Notes under the pieces: generated by a model
The model's input: the letters and a program-made list of their open reading frames with translations, nothing else
Told to the model about the DNA's origin: nothing
Database searches by the model: none
Program-made: the position numbers and the translations under genes
Part shown: piece by piece, positions 8,348 to 10,325 of the stretch
Layout of the letters: each line of letters begins with the position of its first letter
Numbering within the stretch: position 1 is the first letter of the stretch
Source: Chitinophagaceae bacterium
GTDB lineage: Bacteria > Bacteroidota > Bacteroidia > Chitinophagales > Chitinophagaceae
Reading direction: 5' to 3'
DNA: 10,325 nt
NCBI GenBank assembly: GCA_019747455.1
Contig: JAIEQT010000518.1
Span: forward strand, 1-10,325

Positions 8348-10325
8348 TCAGGTTGTTTTTTTTGAACAAATAATGGTAGGTTTCGATTTGTGAGCGAACC
8401 TGTTTTTTTCGGAGGGAAGGTACGTAGTTGTTGCTTAAATCACTATCCAATACCCTGGCCTTAACATTATCTCTTAATTGTATGTGGATAATATCTATCA
8501 ATTCCTTTTTTATACCCTCATGTAAGATGGGAACGGCTGCCTCAACCCTATGATTGAGGTTACGGACCATCCAATCGGCACTAGAAATATATACTTTCTC
8601 GGCCCCATTGTTATGAAAAATCATGACCCTGGCATGTTCTAAATATTCATCCACAATACTAATGGAACTGATTGGGTTTTTAAATTTCTTATGATCGGGT
8701 ACGGCACAAAAAATACCTCTTACAATCATTTTTACTTCCACACCTGCTGCTGCTGCTTTATATAATTCATGTATAAGCAGTGTATCACTTAATGAGTTTA
8801 CTTTGATGATGATCTTTGCTTCTTTACCGGCCTTTGCTTGTTTTATTTCTTTGTTGATAAGTGCCATTAATTGTGTACGCATTCCGGTTGGACAAACAAG
8901 CAAGGTTTTACATTGCTTTAAGTAGGGGAGACCTGTTTTCCAATTTTCCAAATAGCGGAAAATTCGGTTTATATCGGCCATTACGTTTCTATTACAGGTA
9001 AGCAAGCAATGATCTCCATAAACCCTGGCCGTTTTCTCATTTAAGTTACCTGTACTTACAAATCCATATTGTACGGTTCTGTTTGCTTTTCTTTTTTTAA
9101 TGATGCAAAGTTTGGCATGGATTTTCATGCGAGGTACACCCAGTAACACTTTTACACCTTCTTCTTCCAAAATACTTTTCCACTCCAAATTAGCTTCTTC
9201 ATCAAATCGGGCTTTTAACTCAAGCATTACCACTACTTCTTTACCATTTCTGGCAGCATTTACAAGTGCATTGATAATTTTTGAATTAGTGGCTAATCGG
9301 TATGCCGTTATTTTGATGGATGTAACATCCGGATCAATGGCTGCCTCCCTTAGCAAATCTATCAGTGGATTAAAAGAATGATAAGGGAAATGAAGCATAA
9401 CATCTTGCTTCAAAATAATATCTGTTACGCGTAGTGATTGTTGTAATACTTTGGGTATAAAAGCAGCACGCCGGGTACTTTTGGCCTTGAATACATCGGG
9501 AAAATCCATGAAATGCCTGAAATTATGAATTCTTCCTCCGGGAATGATATTGCTCTTTCGGTTCAAGCTTAATCTGCGTATCAGATATTCCAATAAACCT
9601 GCATCCATTTCTTTATCATATACAAAACGTACGGGTTTACCCTTTCTTCTATTTTTAATTCCCTTTTCCATTCTTTCGGCAAAACTTAAACTGATATCAT
9701 TATCTAAGTCTATTTCTGCGTCTTTGGTAACTTTAAAAATGTGTGACTCAAAATAATCATAGCCAAAATAAGAAAATATGATAGGTAAATTATACCGTAC
9801 TACATCTTCTAGTAGAATAATATTTTTCTCTTCTTTTTTTGATGGTAGTAGAATAAATCTTCCCACTGCTTTAGCCGGAATTTCTATAAGGGCATATTTT
9901 TGATTGTAGGCAGAATTTTTTTTGCGCATCACCACGCCCAGATATATACTCTTATCTCGCAAATAGGGTAGTTGCGGTAAGGTTTCTATCATCAGGGGAA
10001 TAATGTTCGAGCGAACTTCCTGATCAAAAAAATGTTGTACAAAAGCTTGTTGCTCTTTAGTAAGTTGTTTCTCTGTTACAAGGCTTATTCCTTCTTCTTT
10101 CTTCATTTCCTTTTGAATGCCTTCCCATATCCGGTTGAATTCATTTTGTTGTCTTAATACAATGGTTTGTATTTGATCCAATATTTGTTGAGGATCTTCC
10201 TCCATATGCATATTTAGCTTCCTGCGTTTCTCTGCAAACTCAATCATTCGTTTCAGCGTAGCAACACGCACCCGAAAAAACTCATCTGAGTTATTTGAAA
10301 AGATGCCTAAAAAGCGAATTCTTTC
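8328..10325 (-). CDS. ppk1: Polyphosphate kinase 1, 5' end cut off by window edge
   Basis: PPK1 reversibly transfers the gamma-phosphate of ATP to growing polyphosphate; it is a peripheral or cytoplasmic oligomeric enzyme. The frame is open to the right edge. The 18 codons beyond the GTG at 10269-10271 read RFLGIFSNNSDEFFRVRV-like PPK1 sequence, so that GTG is internal. 665 codons are visible, and by comparison with E. coli about 33 N-terminal residues lie outside. Counting the first visible residue as 1, the parts are: N-domain with the SNN motif (second Asn equals ATP-binding Asn45 of E. coli), the head domain, then two phospholipase-D-like catalytic domains. These carry His403 (KIHAKL, equivalent of phosphorylated His435) and His564 (YLEHARV, equivalent of His592). 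STGNLNEKTA and SSADWMVRNLNHR are also present. The Leu after SNN in E. coli is Ser here. The 3' end overlaps ppx by 20 bases. Confidence 0.97.
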   Translation of the reverse strand, partial: ERIRFLGIFSNNSDEFFRVRVATLKRMIEFAEKRRKLNMHMEEDPQQILDQIQTIVLRQQNEFNRIWEGIQKEMKKEEGISLVTEKQLTKEQQAFVQHFFDQEVRSNIIPLMIETLPQLPYLRDKSIYLGVVMRKKNSAYNQKYALIEIPAKAVGRFILLPSKKEEKNIILLEDVVRYNLPIIFSYFGYDYFESHIFKVTKDAEIDLDNDISLSFAERMEKGIKNRRKGKPVRFVYDKEMDAGLLEYLIRRLSLNRKSNIIPGGRIHNFRHFMDFPDVFKAKSTRRAAFIPKVLQQSLRVTDIILKQDVMLHFPYHSFNPLIDLLREAAIDPDVTSIKITAYRLATNSKIINALVNAARNGKEVVVMLELKARFDEEANLEWKSILEEEGVKVLLGVPRMKIHAKLCIIKKRKANRTVQYGFVSTGNLNEKTARVYGDHCLLTCNRNVMADINRIFRYLENWKTGLPYLKQCKTLLVCPTGMRTQLMALINKEIKQAKAGKEAKIIIKVNSLSDTLLIHELYKAAAAGVEVKMIVRGIFCAVPDHKKFKNPISSISIVDEYLEHARVMIFHNNGAEKVYISSADWMVRNLNHRVEAAVPILHEGIKKELIDIIHIQLRDNVKARVLDSDLSNNYVPSLRKKQVRSQIETYHYLFKKNNLSEVSSH

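Noticed and set aside
8350..8368. A run of eight A on the minus strand in the ppk1 end (frame TTC AAA AAA AAC), resembling a -1 slippery site before ppx
   Set aside because: A -1 shift reaches a TGA within a few codons, and a +1 shift into the ppx frame meets the TGA at 8348-8350, so no fusion product results.
10269..10271. GTG as the start of ppk1
   Set aside because: The frame continues to the right edge with conserved PPK1 sequence (FLGIFSNN, DEFFR), so the true start is outside the window.

Overview
This AT-rich window is an ordinary chromosomal segment from a Bacteroidota bacterium, most likely of the Chitinophagaceae type. The evidence is a PorQ protein of the type IX secretion system (found only in this phylum), Bacteroidota-type LytS/LytTR two-component proteins, starts without clear Shine-Dalgarno sequences, and a TAnnTTTG-type -7 box. 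The family-level placement is inference. I see no mobile element, CRISPR array, RNA gene, phage gene or other accessory system. Eight protein genes fill almost the whole window, and no gene-free stretch exceeds about 140 bases.

Left part, plus strand: the window opens inside lon (ATP-dependent protease, 5' end cut off). A 137-bp spacer with a strong intrinsic terminator follows. Then comes porQ, an outer-membrane protein of the type IX secretion system. The terminator ends only 11 bases before the porQ start codon, the most curious regulatory point here.

Right part, minus strand: from the right edge leftwards the order is ppk1 (polyphosphate kinase, 5' end cut off by the edge), ppx (exopolyphosphatase/GppA family), panB (pantothenate synthesis), an 84-bp gap, a LytS-type histidine kinase, a LytTR response regulator, and an ALDH7-family aldehyde dehydrogenase. 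ppk1 and ppx overlap by 20 bases, ppx and panB are 2 bases apart, and the kinase stop codon directly abuts the regulator start. This suggests two tight units, ppk1-ppx-panB and kinase-regulator. The dehydrogenase may be a third unit with its own -7 box. porQ and the dehydrogenase converge with 8 bases between their stop codons.

Functionally, Ppk1 and Ppx are opposing enzymes of polyphosphate turnover made from one transcript. PanB shares that transcript without an obvious pathway link. The kinase and regulator form a complete membrane-to-DNA signalling pair with no evident target in the window. The dehydrogenase carries the residues that mark alpha-aminoadipate semialdehyde (lysine catabolism) specificity. 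Three genes show start issues: the kinase begins with TTG, ppx begins with GTG, and both edge genes are open past the window. I found no undescribed system; the findings are modest regulatory and start-codon observations.
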